64,000 bases of DNA from Massilia antarctica (GTDB lineage Bacteria > Pseudomonadota > Gammaproteobacteria > Burkholderiales > Burkholderiaceae_D). This document shows positions 43,782 to 51,644 of this stretch, piece by piece. The notes under the pieces are model-generated. The model saw nothing but the letters and a program-made list of their open reading frames with translations. It did not search any database and had not been told where the DNA came from. Location of the stretch: NCBI RefSeq assembly GCF_015689335.1, contig NZ_CP065053.1, positions 4,774,001-4,838,000 on the forward strand, in the 5' to 3' direction. Each line of letters opens with the position of its first letter. Position 1 is the stretch's first letter. The translations under genes and the position numbers were made by a program.

Positions 43782-45670
43782 TGCAACACGATACCGGCTC
43801 CGTCCGTAGCAAACTCATCCTCATGGCCGTCTCGACCACCTTCGTGGCCTTGCTGGCTGCCTCGATCGCCATGCTGCTGTACGACCTGCGCACGTTCCAG
43901 CAATACTGGGTCGACGACCTGATGACCCAGGCCGACATCATCGCCAGTGTCAGCGCGCCGGCGCTGTCCTTCAACGATGCCAGGAGCGCGCAGCAAAACC
44001 TGGCCGTGCTCAGGGTGCGCCCGCAGATCCTGTCGGGCGCGGTGTACACCAGCAGCGGCGTGCGTTTTGCCTCCTACACCCAGGGCTCGCTGGAGCCATC
44101 GTATCCGGTCAAGCCGGGCCGCCCGGGCTACACCATCGACCATGGCGAGCTGGTGGTGTACCACAATATTGTCGACAATGGCGAAGTGCTGGGCACGGTG
44201 TACCTGCGCGCGCGTTTCGCCCTGGTCGAGCGCTTGCTCAATTACGCGGCGATCCTCGGCATCGTGCTGCTGATCTCGCTGGTGATCGCGGCCCTGGTGG
44301 CCTCGCGCCTGCAGCAGAGCATCACCCGGCCGCTGCTGGCGGTGACCAAGGTGGCGCGCGAAGTGATGCAGCGGCGCGACTTCAGCCTGAGGGTGCCGGG
44401 AAATAGCCCGGGCGAAATCGGGGTGCTGGTGGCGGCCTTTAACGATATGCTGGCCGAGATCGGACGCCGCTCGCACGCCCTGCAGGAAGCCAACCTGACC
44501 CTGGAGCACGAAATGCAGGTGCGCCACCGGGCCGAGGAAGCGCTACTGGTGGCCGACCGCCGCAAGGATGAGTTCCTGGCAACCCTGGCGCACGAACTGC
44601 GCAATCCGCTGGCGCCGATCCGCACCGGACTCGATATACTGCGCATCCGCAGCGGCGACGCCCAGGCCACCCAGCGCGCCACCGACATCATGGAACGCCA
44701 GCTGCGCCAGATGGTGAGGCTGGTGGACGATTTGCTGGATGTGTCGCGCATCAATACCGGCAAGTTCGCCATCAAGATGGGCCGGGTCGAGCTCAAGGCG
44801 GTGGTCAACGACGCGCTCGAAGTGGTGCGTTCCTACATCGAACTGCACGGCCACGAACTGGCCATCGATTTGCCCGACCGGCCGGTGTTCCTGCATGGCG
44901 ACGCGACGCGGCTGGCGCAGATCCTGTCGAACCTGCTCAACAATGCCGCCAAGTACACCAACCGCGGCGGCCGGGTGAGCCTGACGGCGCGGGTGGAAGA
45001 GCGCGACCTGGTGATCCAGGTGGCCGACAATGGCATCGGCATCGCGCCCGACATGCTCAATCACGTGTTCGAAATGTTCGTCCAGGTCGACTCGACCCTG
45101 GAGCGCACCAACGCCGGGCTGGGAGTGGGGCTGTCCCTGGCGCGCCGCCTGGTCGAACTGCACGGCGGCAGCATCGAAGCGCACAGCGCCGGCATCAACC
45201 GCGGCAGCGAATTCGTGGTGCGCCTGCCGATCGTGGTCGAACCGGAAATGCCGACCAAGACCAGCCCGGCCGCCTTCATGACATCGGAAACCTACCGCAT
45301 CCTGCTGGCCGACGACAACGTCGACTTCGTCAACAGCATCGGCGCCTTGCTTTCGGCCATGGGGCACAGCGTGGTGATCACCCACAACGGGCCGGACGCA
45401 CTGACGGCGGCGGCGCGCTTTTGCCCCGACTACGCGTTTCTCGATATCGGCCTGCCGCAAATGTCGGGCTACGACCTGGCGCGCGGCATCCGGCGCCTCT
45501 CGTGCGGGCAAATGACCTTGCTGATCGCGGTGACCGGCTGGGGCCAGGAAAAGGACCGCCAGCTGGCCTTCGAGGCCGGGTTCGATCATCACATGGTCAA
45601 GCCGGTGCGCTTCGAGCAGATCGAGGAAATCCTGAGCAACCGCAGCGTGATCAAGAAAGTGCGCGGGTAG
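43781..45670 (+). CDS. membrane hybrid histidine kinase with CHASE8-like sensor and HAMP
   Basis: About 629 residues. The ATG at 43781 overlaps the yfiR stop and is placed better after AAGGGAG than the GTG at 43778. Two membrane helices (about 15-35 and 160-180) flank a periplasmic CHASE8-like domain (DDLMTQADIIASVSAPALSFND). HAMP follows (QSITRPLLAVTKVAREVMQRRDF), then HisKA with DEFLATLAHELRNPLAPIRTG, HATPase with NLLNNAAKYTNRGG and [18 protein letters not shown], and a receiver (ILLADDNVDFVNSI; acceptor in AFLDIGLPQMSG). YfiR is the likely periplasmic modulator. Confidence 0.93.
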   Translation: MQHDTGSVRSKLILMAVSTTFVALLAASIAMLLYDLRTFQQYWVDDLMTQADIIASVSAPALSFNDARSAQQNLAVLRVRPQILSGAVYTSSGVRFASYTQGSLEPSYPVKPGRPGYTIDHGELVVYHNIVDNGEVLGTVYLRARFALVERLLNYAAILGIVLLISLVIAALVASRLQQSITRPLLAVTKVAREVMQRRDFSLRVPGNSPGEIGVLVAAFNDMLAEIGRRSHALQEANLTLEHEMQVRHRAEEALLVADRRKDEFLATLAHELRNPLAPIRTGLDILRIRSGDAQATQRATDIMERQLRQMVRLVDDLLDVSRINTGKFAIKMGRVELKAVVNDALEVVRSYIELHGHELAIDLPDRPVFLHGDATRLAQILSNLLNNAAKYTNRGGRVSLTARVEERDLVIQVADNGIGIAPDMLNHVFEMFVQVDSTLERTNAGLGVGLSLARRLVELHGGSIEAHSAGINRGSEFVVRLPIVVEPEMPTKTSPAAFMTSETYRILLADDNVDFVNSIGALLSAMGHSVVITHNGPDALTAAARFCPDYAFLDIGLPQMSGYDLARGIRRLSCGQMTLLIAVTGWGQEKDRQLAFEAGFDHHMVKPVRFEQIEEILSNRSVIKKVRG

Positions 45671-45692
45671 CGGGGCGCCTGGGGTAGGGACG

Positions 45693-45726
45693 AAAAAAAA
45701 CGGAAGCCGAAGCTTCCGTTTTTTTA
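45693..45726. terminator. bidirectional intrinsic terminator
   Basis: ACGGAAGC (45700-45707), loop CGAA, GCTTCCGT (45712-45719), flanked by A8 on the left and T7 on the right, so it works on both strands. It separates the hybrid kinase (plus) from the convergent PEP-CTERM gene (minus). Confidence 0.92.
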
Positions 45727-45742
45727 TGCAACAAGCAACAAC

Positions 45743-46291
45743 TTACGCTTGCTTGGCTGCCTTGCGGCGACGTGCCAGGAAACCGACCACGCCCAGGCCT
45801 GCCAGCATCATGCCGTAGGTTTCTGGTTCTGGTACTGGTGCCAGCATCACGGTGCCGCCGAAGCTGCCGGCCGTGCCCGAGACCATTTTGCCGCTGACCT
45901 GCAGGTAGTAGTTACCCAGGCCCAGGCTGTCCGCACGCAGGCTCCATACGTCGGTAGCGCCCGTGCTTTCCTGCAAGCCAGTGGTAATCAGGGTACCGGA
46001 GCCGCTAAACAGGCTCATGTTGGTGATGTCCATGCCGGTGGTCGCGTTGCGGGTGAACGACGTGACGATCGCATCGAAGTCATGCGGGACGCGGGTGATC
46101 GAAAAGCTGAACTTGTCCATGAACGTATTGTTCAGGTTGTTCTGGACGAACGAGCTGCCGAAGTTTGCGCTGTTGTCGATCACCGACAAGGCTTGCGTGC
46201 CGTGCGAAATGTCAGCAGCGAAGGCCGCCGTCGAACCAAGCGATGCGGTTGCCAGGACAGCCGCGGCGATCAGGGATTTCATATGTTTCAT
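45743..46291 (-). CDS. FxDxF-type PEP-CTERM protein
   Basis: A 182-residue exported protein. Signal peptide MKHMKSLIAAAVLATASLGSTAAFAA. The mature region contains NNTFMDKFSFSITR, matching the FxDxF pattern of this PEP-CTERM subfamily. The C-terminus is VPEPETYGMMLAGLGVVGFLARRRKAAKQA, the exosortase signal. GAGGTAA precedes the ATG at 46291; an internal ATG four codons in is possible. Ends next to the bidirectional terminator. Confidence 0.92.
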   Translation of the reverse strand: MKHMKSLIAAAVLATASLGSTAAFAADISHGTQALSVIDNSANFGSSFVQNNLNNTFMDKFSFSITRVPHDFDAIVTSFTRNATTGMDITNMSLFSGSGTLITTGLQESTGATDVWSLRADSLGLGNYYLQVSGKMVSGTAGSFGGTVMLAPVPEPETYGMMLAGLGVVGFLARRRKAAKQA

Positions 46292-46443
46292 AAATATTAC
46301 CTCGTAAGAAAAAATCAGCCGTGCAAGACGGCCAGGTTATCAAGAATCGGGGAGCTTAATGCTAGCAAAGGCGCGTTCAAAATCGGCACCACGACGCGAT
46401 GTGCGCGCAACGCCGCTGCGTTCTTGCGCCGGCAAATTAATTA

Positions 46444-46481
46444 CTCCCCTATAAGTCCACTTTTACATTTTCATAGGGGAG
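46444..46481. promoter_or_regulatory. inverted repeat CTCCCCTAT / ATAGGGGAG
   Basis: Perfect 9-base arms with a 20-base AT-rich spacer, about 150-190 bases upstream of the PEP-CTERM start. No U-tract, so it is more likely an operator or activator site than a terminator. Unproven. Confidence 0.4.
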
Positions 46482-46656
46482 CGCGTCCGATTCTAATGCA
46501 TATTTACAAAGATTACGACGTCGCTTTATTGGCCGTAGGTTAATACCTACATCAACACGCGTTAATTTCCTTGGAAGAGCGCGCTTCTTCGCGTAAATCG
46601 CAAGATATGGCCTGAAGCTTAAAGTGTAAGAGAATGTGACACTACAACAAAACTGT

Positions 46657-46698
46657 TGTTAAAAAGAAAAAAGGCCTGAAGATGTTTCTTCAGGCCTT
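46657..46698 (-). terminator. intrinsic terminator of tRNA-Arg
   Basis: AAGGCCTGAAGA (46671-46682), loop TGTT, TCTTCAGGCCTT (46687-46698): a 12-pair stem, with an A-rich stretch to its left (a U-tract on the minus strand). It lies 16 bases beyond the 3' end of the tRNA gene. Confidence 0.9.
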
Positions 46699-46713
46699 CA
46701 ATCTTACGAATAA

Positions 46714-46790
46714 TGGTGCGGCTGGCAGGAATTGAACCCACGACCCCTTGGTTCGTAGCCAAGTACTCTATCCAGCTGAGCTACAGCCGC
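46714..46790 (-). tRNA. tRNA-Arg (anticodon ACG)
   Basis: Read on the minus strand it begins GCGGCTGTAGCTCAGCTGGA and ends CAGCCGCACCA with the CCA encoded. Acceptor arms GCGGCTG/CAGCCGC pair fully. The anticodon arm is CTTGG-CTACGAA-CCAAG, giving anticodon ACG, and the T arm contains GGTTCAATTCC. 77 bases, followed by its own terminator. Confidence 0.97.
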
Positions 46791-47025
46791 GAAAGACAAG
46801 ATTATAGCAACGTTTTCCGGAATGTCCAAGGGAGCGGAATAAAAAATCGCGGCGGCGTAGTCCGGCCGCGGGCAGGGGAGGGGGCTGGCGCGGCGCGCGC
46901 TTGACGTCCCGATCGCAGCTTGTTAATTTACCGTCAAGTTAATGGTGCCGTATCGCCAGTTCCGGGAAGGCGGCCCCGGCCGGCTAGACAATGACCTCAC
47001 CCCCTGCAAACCAAGGAGCACGACA

Positions 47026-47544
47026 ATGACCAGCCCTGACCCCAGCATCGATTTCGTCCTGACGCGGGTATTCGACGCGCCGCGCGACCTCGTGTTCAAG
47101 ACCATGATCGAGACCGCCCACCTGCAAAAGTGGTGGGGGCCGCAAGGCTGCACCATCGAGGTGATCCGGCACGAGCCGCTTGCGGGCGGCGTGTTCCACT
47201 ACTGCATGCGCTTCGGCCCTGGTGTGGAAATGTACGGCAAATTCGAGTACCGCGAGATTGCGCCGCCCGGGCGCCTGGTGTTCATCAACGGCTTCGCCGA
47301 TGCCGAGGGCAAGCGCATCCATTACGAGCTGAGCCCGACCTGGCCGCTGGAAGTGCTCAACACGGTCGTCCTGAGCGAGGCTGGCGGCAAGACCAGCTTG
47401 CATCTGCACTCGACGCCGCTCGACGCCAGCGCGGTCGAAATCGAGACCTTCAAGGCCGGCCACGGCTCCATGCAGCAAGGCTTCGGCGGCATGTACGACG
47501 AATACGAAAAATACCTGGCGACCGTGAAGAACGCCCAGGCTTAG
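47026..47544 (+). CDS. SRPBCC / AHSA1-type domain protein
   Basis: A 172-residue soluble protein starting at the ATG at 47026 after CAAGGAGCA. Core features of the Activator-of-Hsp90-homologue/START-like fold: FVLTRVFDAPRDLVFKTMIETAHLQKWWGPQG at the N-terminus and EVLNTVVLSEAGGKTSLHLHSTP in the middle, then a C-terminal helix GHGSMQQGFGGMYDEYEKYLA. These proteins bind hydrophobic ligands; the substrate cannot be read from the sequence. Often paired with ArsR regulators, but none adjoins it. Confidence 0.88.
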   Translation: MTSPDPSIDFVLTRVFDAPRDLVFKTMIETAHLQKWWGPQGCTIEVIRHEPLAGGVFHYCMRFGPGVEMYGKFEYREIAPPGRLVFINGFADAEGKRIHYELSPTWPLEVLNTVVLSEAGGKTSLHLHSTPLDASAVEIETFKAGHGSMQQGFGGMYDEYEKYLATVKNAQA

Positions 47545-47553
47545 CTACACTTT

Positions 47554-47573
47554 CCCAACCGGGCTCAGACCTC
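47554..47573 (+). repeat. single degenerate copy of the GGGGTCAGACC repeat
   Basis: CCCAACCGGGCTCAGACCTC, one base different from the outer unit of the five-copy array at 16871-17198. It lies 10 bases after the SRPBCC gene stop, again directly downstream of a gene. Confidence 0.75.
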
Positions 47574-47626
47574 GGTCAGGAAATTTCCCGGGACATTCCC
47601 GCAACCTCGATCAACCGTTAGCAACC

Positions 47627-48196
47627 ATGAGAAAACACTTGTTCCTTTTCCTGCTGGCCGGCGCCGCCGGCGCCGCGCTGGCAGCGCCTGTCACTTACAA
47701 GATCGATCCGGATCACACCTTTCCCAGCTTCGAGGCCGACCACATGGGCGTATCCGTCTGGCGCGGCAAATTCAACAGCAATTCGGGCAAGGTCACCCTG
47801 GACAAGACCGCCGGCTACGGCCTGGTCGATATCAGCATCGATCCGGCCAGCGCGGACTTCGGCCAGGATGCGCTGAACAAGTGGGCGGCCGGCCCGGACC
47901 TGTTCGACGTGCCCAAGTTCGGCGCGGCGCGCTACAAGGGCAAGCTGACCGGCTTCAAGGATGGCGCGCCGACCCAGCTGCAGGGCGAACTGACCCTGCA
48001 CGGCGTGACCCGCCCGGTCAATCTGCAGATCAAGAGCTTCAAATGCATCCAGCACCCCATGCTCAAACGCGAGATGTGCGGTGCGGACGCCTACGGCAGT
48101 TTCAAGCGCGATGAATTCGGCCTGACCGCCGGCAAGGATTACGGCTTCAAGATGGATGTCGACCTGCGCATCCAGGTCGAAGCCGTGGCCGAGTAG
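47627..48196 (+). CDS. YceI family periplasmic protein
   Basis: A 189-residue exported protein. Signal peptide MRKHLFLFLLAGAAGAALAA. The mature part reads VTYKIDPDHTFPSFEADHMGVSVWRGKFNSNSG, the YceI opening with DPDHT and FEADHMG, and ends GLTAGKDYGFKMDVDLRIQVEA. YceI proteins form a lipocalin-like barrel that binds isoprenoids such as ubiquinone precursors. Convergent with the ene-reductase 13 bases away. Confidence 0.92.
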   Translation: MRKHLFLFLLAGAAGAALAAPVTYKIDPDHTFPSFEADHMGVSVWRGKFNSNSGKVTLDKTAGYGLVDISIDPASADFGQDALNKWAAGPDLFDVPKFGAARYKGKLTGFKDGAPTQLQGELTLHGVTRPVNLQIKSFKCIQHPMLKREMCGADAYGSFKRDEFGLTAGKDYGFKMDVDLRIQVEAVAE

Positions 48197-48209
48197 TTAT
48201 GCCTGCAAG

Positions 48210-49268
48210 TTAAGCCTCCAGGGCAGGGTAGTCGGTGTAGCCTTCTTCGTTCGAGGCATAGAACTTGTCGGCGCGCACCGGGTTGAGCGGCGCATCGAGC
48301 CGCAGGCGGCGCGGCAGGTCGGGGTTGGCGATGAACCACTGGCCGAAGGCGACGGCGTCGGCTTCACCGGCGGTCACCAGCTGCCCGGCGCTTTCCTTGG
48401 TCAGCTTTTCGTTGGCGATGTAGGCGCCGCCGAATTCCTGCTTCAGGTAAGGGCCGAGGCGGTCCTCGCCCAGGCCTTCGCGGGCGCAGATGAAAGCGAT
48501 GCCGCGTTTGCCCAGCTCGCGCGCGACGTAGCCGAAGCTCGCCTTCGGATCGGAGTCGCCCATGTCGTGCACGTCGCACCGCGGCGCCAGGTGCATGCCC
48601 ACTTTTCCGGCGCCCCAGACGTCGATGCAGGCGTCGGTCACTTCCAGCATCAGGCGGGCGCGGTTTTCAATCGGGCCGCCGTATTGGTCGGTGCGCTGGT
48701 TGCTGCTGTCTTGCAGGAACTGGTCGATCAGGTAGCCGTTGGCGCCGTGTATTTCCACGCCGTCGAAACCGGCCAGCTTGGCGTTCTCGGCGCCCTTGCG
48801 GTAAGCGGCCACGATGCCCGGGATTTCTTCCAGGCCGAGCGCGCGCGGCACCGGATAGTCGCGCAGGGGGCGCAGCAGGCTGACGTGGCCCCTGGCCGCG
48901 ATGGCGCTCGGCGCCACCGGCGCATCGCCGCCCAGCAGTTCAGGGTCCGAAATGCGGCCCACGTGCCATAGTTGCAGCATGATCTTGCCGCCCGCCTTGT
49001 GCACGGCGTCGGTCACCAGTTTCCAGCCTTCGACCTGGGCGTCGGACCAGATGCCAGGCGTGTCGGCATAGCCCACGCCCTGGGCGCTGACCGAGGTCGC
49101 TTCGGTCAGGATCAGGCCGGCGGAGGCGCGCTGCACATAGTACTCGGCCATGAGCGCGTTCGGCACGCGGCCGCCGCCAATGGCGCGGGCGCGCGTCAGC
49201 GGCGCCATGATGATGCGGTTTTGCAAGGTGAGATCGCCAATGGTGATCGGGTCGAATAATGTGGTCAT
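48210..49268 (-). CDS. Old Yellow Enzyme family alkene reductase
   Basis: A 352-residue FMN enzyme of the NemA/OYE class that reduces activated C=C bonds and nitro compounds with NAD(P)H. Seen: LFDPITIGDLTLQNRIIMAPLTRARA at the start, the FMN/substrate segment MLQLWHVGRISDP, the catalytic EIHGANGYLIDQFLQDSSNQRTDQYGG with HGAN, and AFGQWFIANPDLPRRL. It follows an ArsR-type regulator (49278-49574) by nine bases on the same strand, so it is most likely induced by reactive electrophiles through that regulator. Confidence 0.93.
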   Translation of the reverse strand: MTTLFDPITIGDLTLQNRIIMAPLTRARAIGGGRVPNALMAEYYVQRASAGLILTEATSVSAQGVGYADTPGIWSDAQVEGWKLVTDAVHKAGGKIMLQLWHVGRISDPELLGGDAPVAPSAIAARGHVSLLRPLRDYPVPRALGLEEIPGIVAAYRKGAENAKLAGFDGVEIHGANGYLIDQFLQDSSNQRTDQYGGPIENRARLMLEVTDACIDVWGAGKVGMHLAPRCDVHDMGDSDPKASFGYVARELGKRGIAFICAREGLGEDRLGPYLKQEFGGAYIANEKLTKESAGQLVTAGEADAVAFGQWFIANPDLPRRLRLDAPLNPVRADKFYASNEEGYTDYPALEA

Positions 49269-49277
49269 GCTTAACTC

Positions 49278-49574
49278 CTAGAGTCCCTCGTTCATCTGGT
49301 CGAGGAAAGCCTTGATGGCTTCCTCGTTACGCTTGTAATAGATCCACTGGCCCACCTTGCGCGACGTAATCAGCCCGGCGCGCTGCAGCGCTGCCAGATG
49401 GGCCGATACGGTCGATTGCGCCAGTCCCGTACGCGAATCGATCAGGCCGGCGCACACCCCGATGTCGAGGTTGTGTTCCTGATGTGCGAAGTGCACATGC
49501 GGGTCCTTGAGCCAGCCAAGAATCTGGCGGCGCATGGGGTTGGCCAATGCCTTGTGAATGGCGTCGATTTGCAT
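49278..49574 (-). CDS. ArsR-family transcriptional regulator
   Basis: A 98-residue winged-helix repressor. I chose the start MQIDAIHKALANPMRRQIL (49574) over ATG 49604, because an inverted repeat likely to be the operator covers 49595-49614 and includes that ATG. HTH reads AQSTVSAHLAALQRAGLITSRKVGQWIYYKRNEEAI. A single cysteine in HNLDIGVCAGLIDS could be the sensing residue for electrophiles. First gene of an operon with the ene-reductase. Confidence 0.9.
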   Translation of the reverse strand: MQIDAIHKALANPMRRQILGWLKDPHVHFAHQEHNLDIGVCAGLIDSRTGLAQSTVSAHLAALQRAGLITSRKVGQWIYYKRNEEAIKAFLDQMNEGL

Positions 49575-49594
49575 ATCGGGGTTTTCCGAATCTA

Positions 49595-49614
49595 ATATCG
49601 TCATATTACGATAT
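49595..49614. promoter_or_regulatory. predicted ArsR operator
   Basis: ATATCGT (49595-49601) and ACGATAT (49608-49614) are perfect 7-base arms with a 6-base spacer, 21 bases before the chosen ArsR start. AT-rich in a GC-rich genome. Typical of an ArsR autoregulatory site. Confidence 0.7.
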
Positions 49615-49661
49615 ATTAAAAATTCCTGCCTGGCAGGGACCAAAACGAGGGACTGCGGGGC

Positions 49662-50024
49662 TCAGGGCAACAGGTACACCAGGGCCAGCGCGAGCGCGGC
49701 GGGCACGGTCTGGAACAACAGGATGATTTTCTTGACCGTCAGCGCGCCCCAGATCCCGGCCACCATGATGCAGGCCAGGCCGTACACGACGAAGGCGTGG
49801 GCGATCTCGGGATTGGGGTGGAGCAGGCCGACCGCCAGCGCCGCCACCAGAAAGCCGTTGTAGCAGCCCTGGTTGGACATGGCGGGCGCCATGATCTCGG
49901 CTTTTTCGGCGCTCAGGCCGAACACGCGCCGCCCGCGCGTCTTGAAGAGGACCGTTTCGAGCAGGACGAAGTACACGTGCAGCAGCAAAATCAAACCGAT
50001 CAGTACTTTTGCGGCGGTGGCCAT
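49662..50024 (-). CDS. DUF1304 family membrane protein
   Basis: A 120-residue protein with four membrane helices (MATAAKVLIGLILLLHVYFVLLETVLF and three more). The segment ETVLFKTRGRRVFGLSAEKAEIMAPAMSNQGCYNGFLVAAL is the signature of DUF1304. The ATG at 50024 follows GAGGAGC. Function unknown; the family is widespread and often stress-linked. Divergent from the tandem TPR paralogues. Confidence 0.9.
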   Translation of the reverse strand: MATAAKVLIGLILLLHVYFVLLETVLFKTRGRRVFGLSAEKAEIMAPAMSNQGCYNGFLVAALAVGLLHPNPEIAHAFVVYGLACIMVAGIWGALTVKKIILLFQTVPAALALALVYLLP

Positions 50025-50185
50025 TGATGGCTCCTCGTTATGGATTGGGGGATGGATAGTGTAACCGCGTGCAAGCCGCGTGGCCAATGGCGGGGCAGGA
50101 CGGCCCGCAAGAGGGCAAGGTAGTTGGCGTTATAATAATCTTCCTGGCATCGCTTGCTGCTGCGCTGTCCACCTATCAGGCTTCC

Positions 50186-51580
50186 ATGACAAAGAACATT
50201 ACTCCCCTGACGACATGGGAAGGCTTCGCGCTCCTGTCGCACGCCGCATTCCACGAACGCTTTCCCGACGCGAGCATCGGCCGGCGGCGGCTTTCCGATC
50301 CCGATGACGACGATGACGAAGAGGATGACGAGTACGGCGAGCGTGAGAACGACGATGGCTTACCATGGTTGCTGGTTAGCGGCAGTGTCAGCATCGGCAC
50401 GGGGATGCTGAAAGCGGTCGAAGGCCAGGCGTGGAGCCGCATCGTCGTCGACGGCGACCTGCATATCGACGAAAGCGGCGCCGCGCTGAGGTGGGGCGAC
50501 CCGCTCGGCCAGGTCGGCTTCGTCAGCGGCGACCTGCATGTGGACATGATCCGCCTCGATGACATGCCGAGCAACGCGGTCGCCGGGCTGGTGGTGGCCA
50601 AGTCGGCGTGGCTGTTTGCGGAAGATGATTGCTGCATGCGGCGCGCACCCGAACTGCGCCTCGACACGCCGTTCCTGTTCGCCTGGTTTTACCGGGTCGA
50701 CCAGCTGGCGCTCAACCCCGGGGCGGTCATTTTCATTCTGGGCGACGGTGACTACTGCGCTGGACTCGGCCTGCCCAACCCGGTTTTCGCGTGGCACGAC
50801 GCGGTGCACGTACTTGAGAAGCGTTTCGTCGACCGCGTCATCTGCGACGGCTACGATGGCCATGCATGGCGCCACGACACCATTATCCCGGCATTGCGCC
50901 GGGGGCGCAGCATTTTCAAGGATGGTATCGACATCGCCTGCCATCCGTTCCATCGGGCCGCGCGGGCGGCAATGGCGGCTGGCGACCATCGCAGCGCCTA
51001 TCTGCTGTATAAAAAATCGGCCGTCATTGCCCCAGCCTATTACCATGCCTGGTGCGGCATGGCCCAAGCGCTGGTGCGCGAGGGCGCCTGGGGCCAGGCG
51101 CTGGGCGTGTACCGCAAGGCTGCAACGCTGTTCCCGCCGGAGCAAACCGGCATGATCAATACGGCCCTCAACCACGCGGCGTTATGCGCCCTTCGCACGG
51201 GCCGGCCTGGCGTGGCAATTGAACTGGCCAGCATGTCGATCAAGCACAATCTGGGCCGCGCCGACAAGGAAAGGGCGACTGGGGCGGCTTTTCGCTACCG
51301 CGCCGAAGCGTATCTGATGTCGGGCGAGCCTGGCGCCGCCCTCGACGACCTGCGGCAGGCGCTGGGGCGCGACCGGCACCTGAGCGCCGCATACTGGCTC
51401 AAGGGACTGGCGCACTACCAGCGCAACGAATCCGAACAGGCGCGCGCGGCGCACGCCCAAGCCTGCGAGCACGACGAACGCTATGCTGCGTCCTACGATA
51501 CCCACGGCGACACCGGCTTCCTGTCGCGCGCCGGCACGCGGGTCGACTGGGACCACGATGGCGCCGCCGTACCCGGGTAA
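50186..51580 (+). CDS. unknown two-domain protein with TPRs (paralogue A)
   Basis: A 464-residue soluble protein. The N-terminal half (about 1-280) has an acidic tract (DDDDDEEDDEYGERENDD, residues 40-57) and a repeated pattern of short strands: LLVSGSVSIGTGM, RIVVDGDLHID, FVSGDLHVDMI, VAGLVVAKSAWLFAEDDC, then FAWFYRVDQL and AVIFILGDGDYC. This is reminiscent of a small beta-solenoid. The C-terminal half (about 285-430) holds TPR-like helices (AAGDHRSAYLLYKKSAVIAPAYYHAW and REGAWGQALGVYRKAATLFP). A close paralogue follows. I do not recognise the family. Confidence 0.8.
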   Translation: MTKNITPLTTWEGFALLSHAAFHERFPDASIGRRRLSDPDDDDDEEDDEYGERENDDGLPWLLVSGSVSIGTGMLKAVEGQAWSRIVVDGDLHIDESGAALRWGDPLGQVGFVSGDLHVDMIRLDDMPSNAVAGLVVAKSAWLFAEDDCCMRRAPELRLDTPFLFAWFYRVDQLALNPGAVIFILGDGDYCAGLGLPNPVFAWHDAVHVLEKRFVDRVICDGYDGHAWRHDTIIPALRRGRSIFKDGIDIACHPFHRAARAAMAAGDHRSAYLLYKKSAVIAPAYYHAWCGMAQALVREGAWGQALGVYRKAATLFPPEQTGMINTALNHAALCALRTGRPGVAIELASMSIKHNLGRADKERATGAAFRYRAEAYLMSGEPGAALDDLRQALGRDRHLSAAYWLKGLAHYQRNESEQARAAHAQACEHDERYAASYDTHGDTGFLSRAGTRVDWDHDGAAVPG

Positions 51581-51644
51581 GCCGCACAGAGATAACCCGG
51601 TCTTGACAATCCGGCCGCCCCGCGCCATTCACCTGAAAGCGTGC

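Larger units (their letters stand above)
46292..46713. other. intergenic region upstream of the FxDxF PEP-CTERM gene
   Basis: About 420 bases, AT-richer than the surroundings. Contains a 9-base inverted repeat (46444-46452 and 46473-46481), and at its right end the terminator of tRNA-Arg. No gene-like frame seen. Confidence 0.55.

Noticed and set aside
46444..46481. Inverted repeat as a transcription terminator
   Set aside because: No U-tract follows on either strand and the spacer is 20 bases. An operator-like role is more likely.
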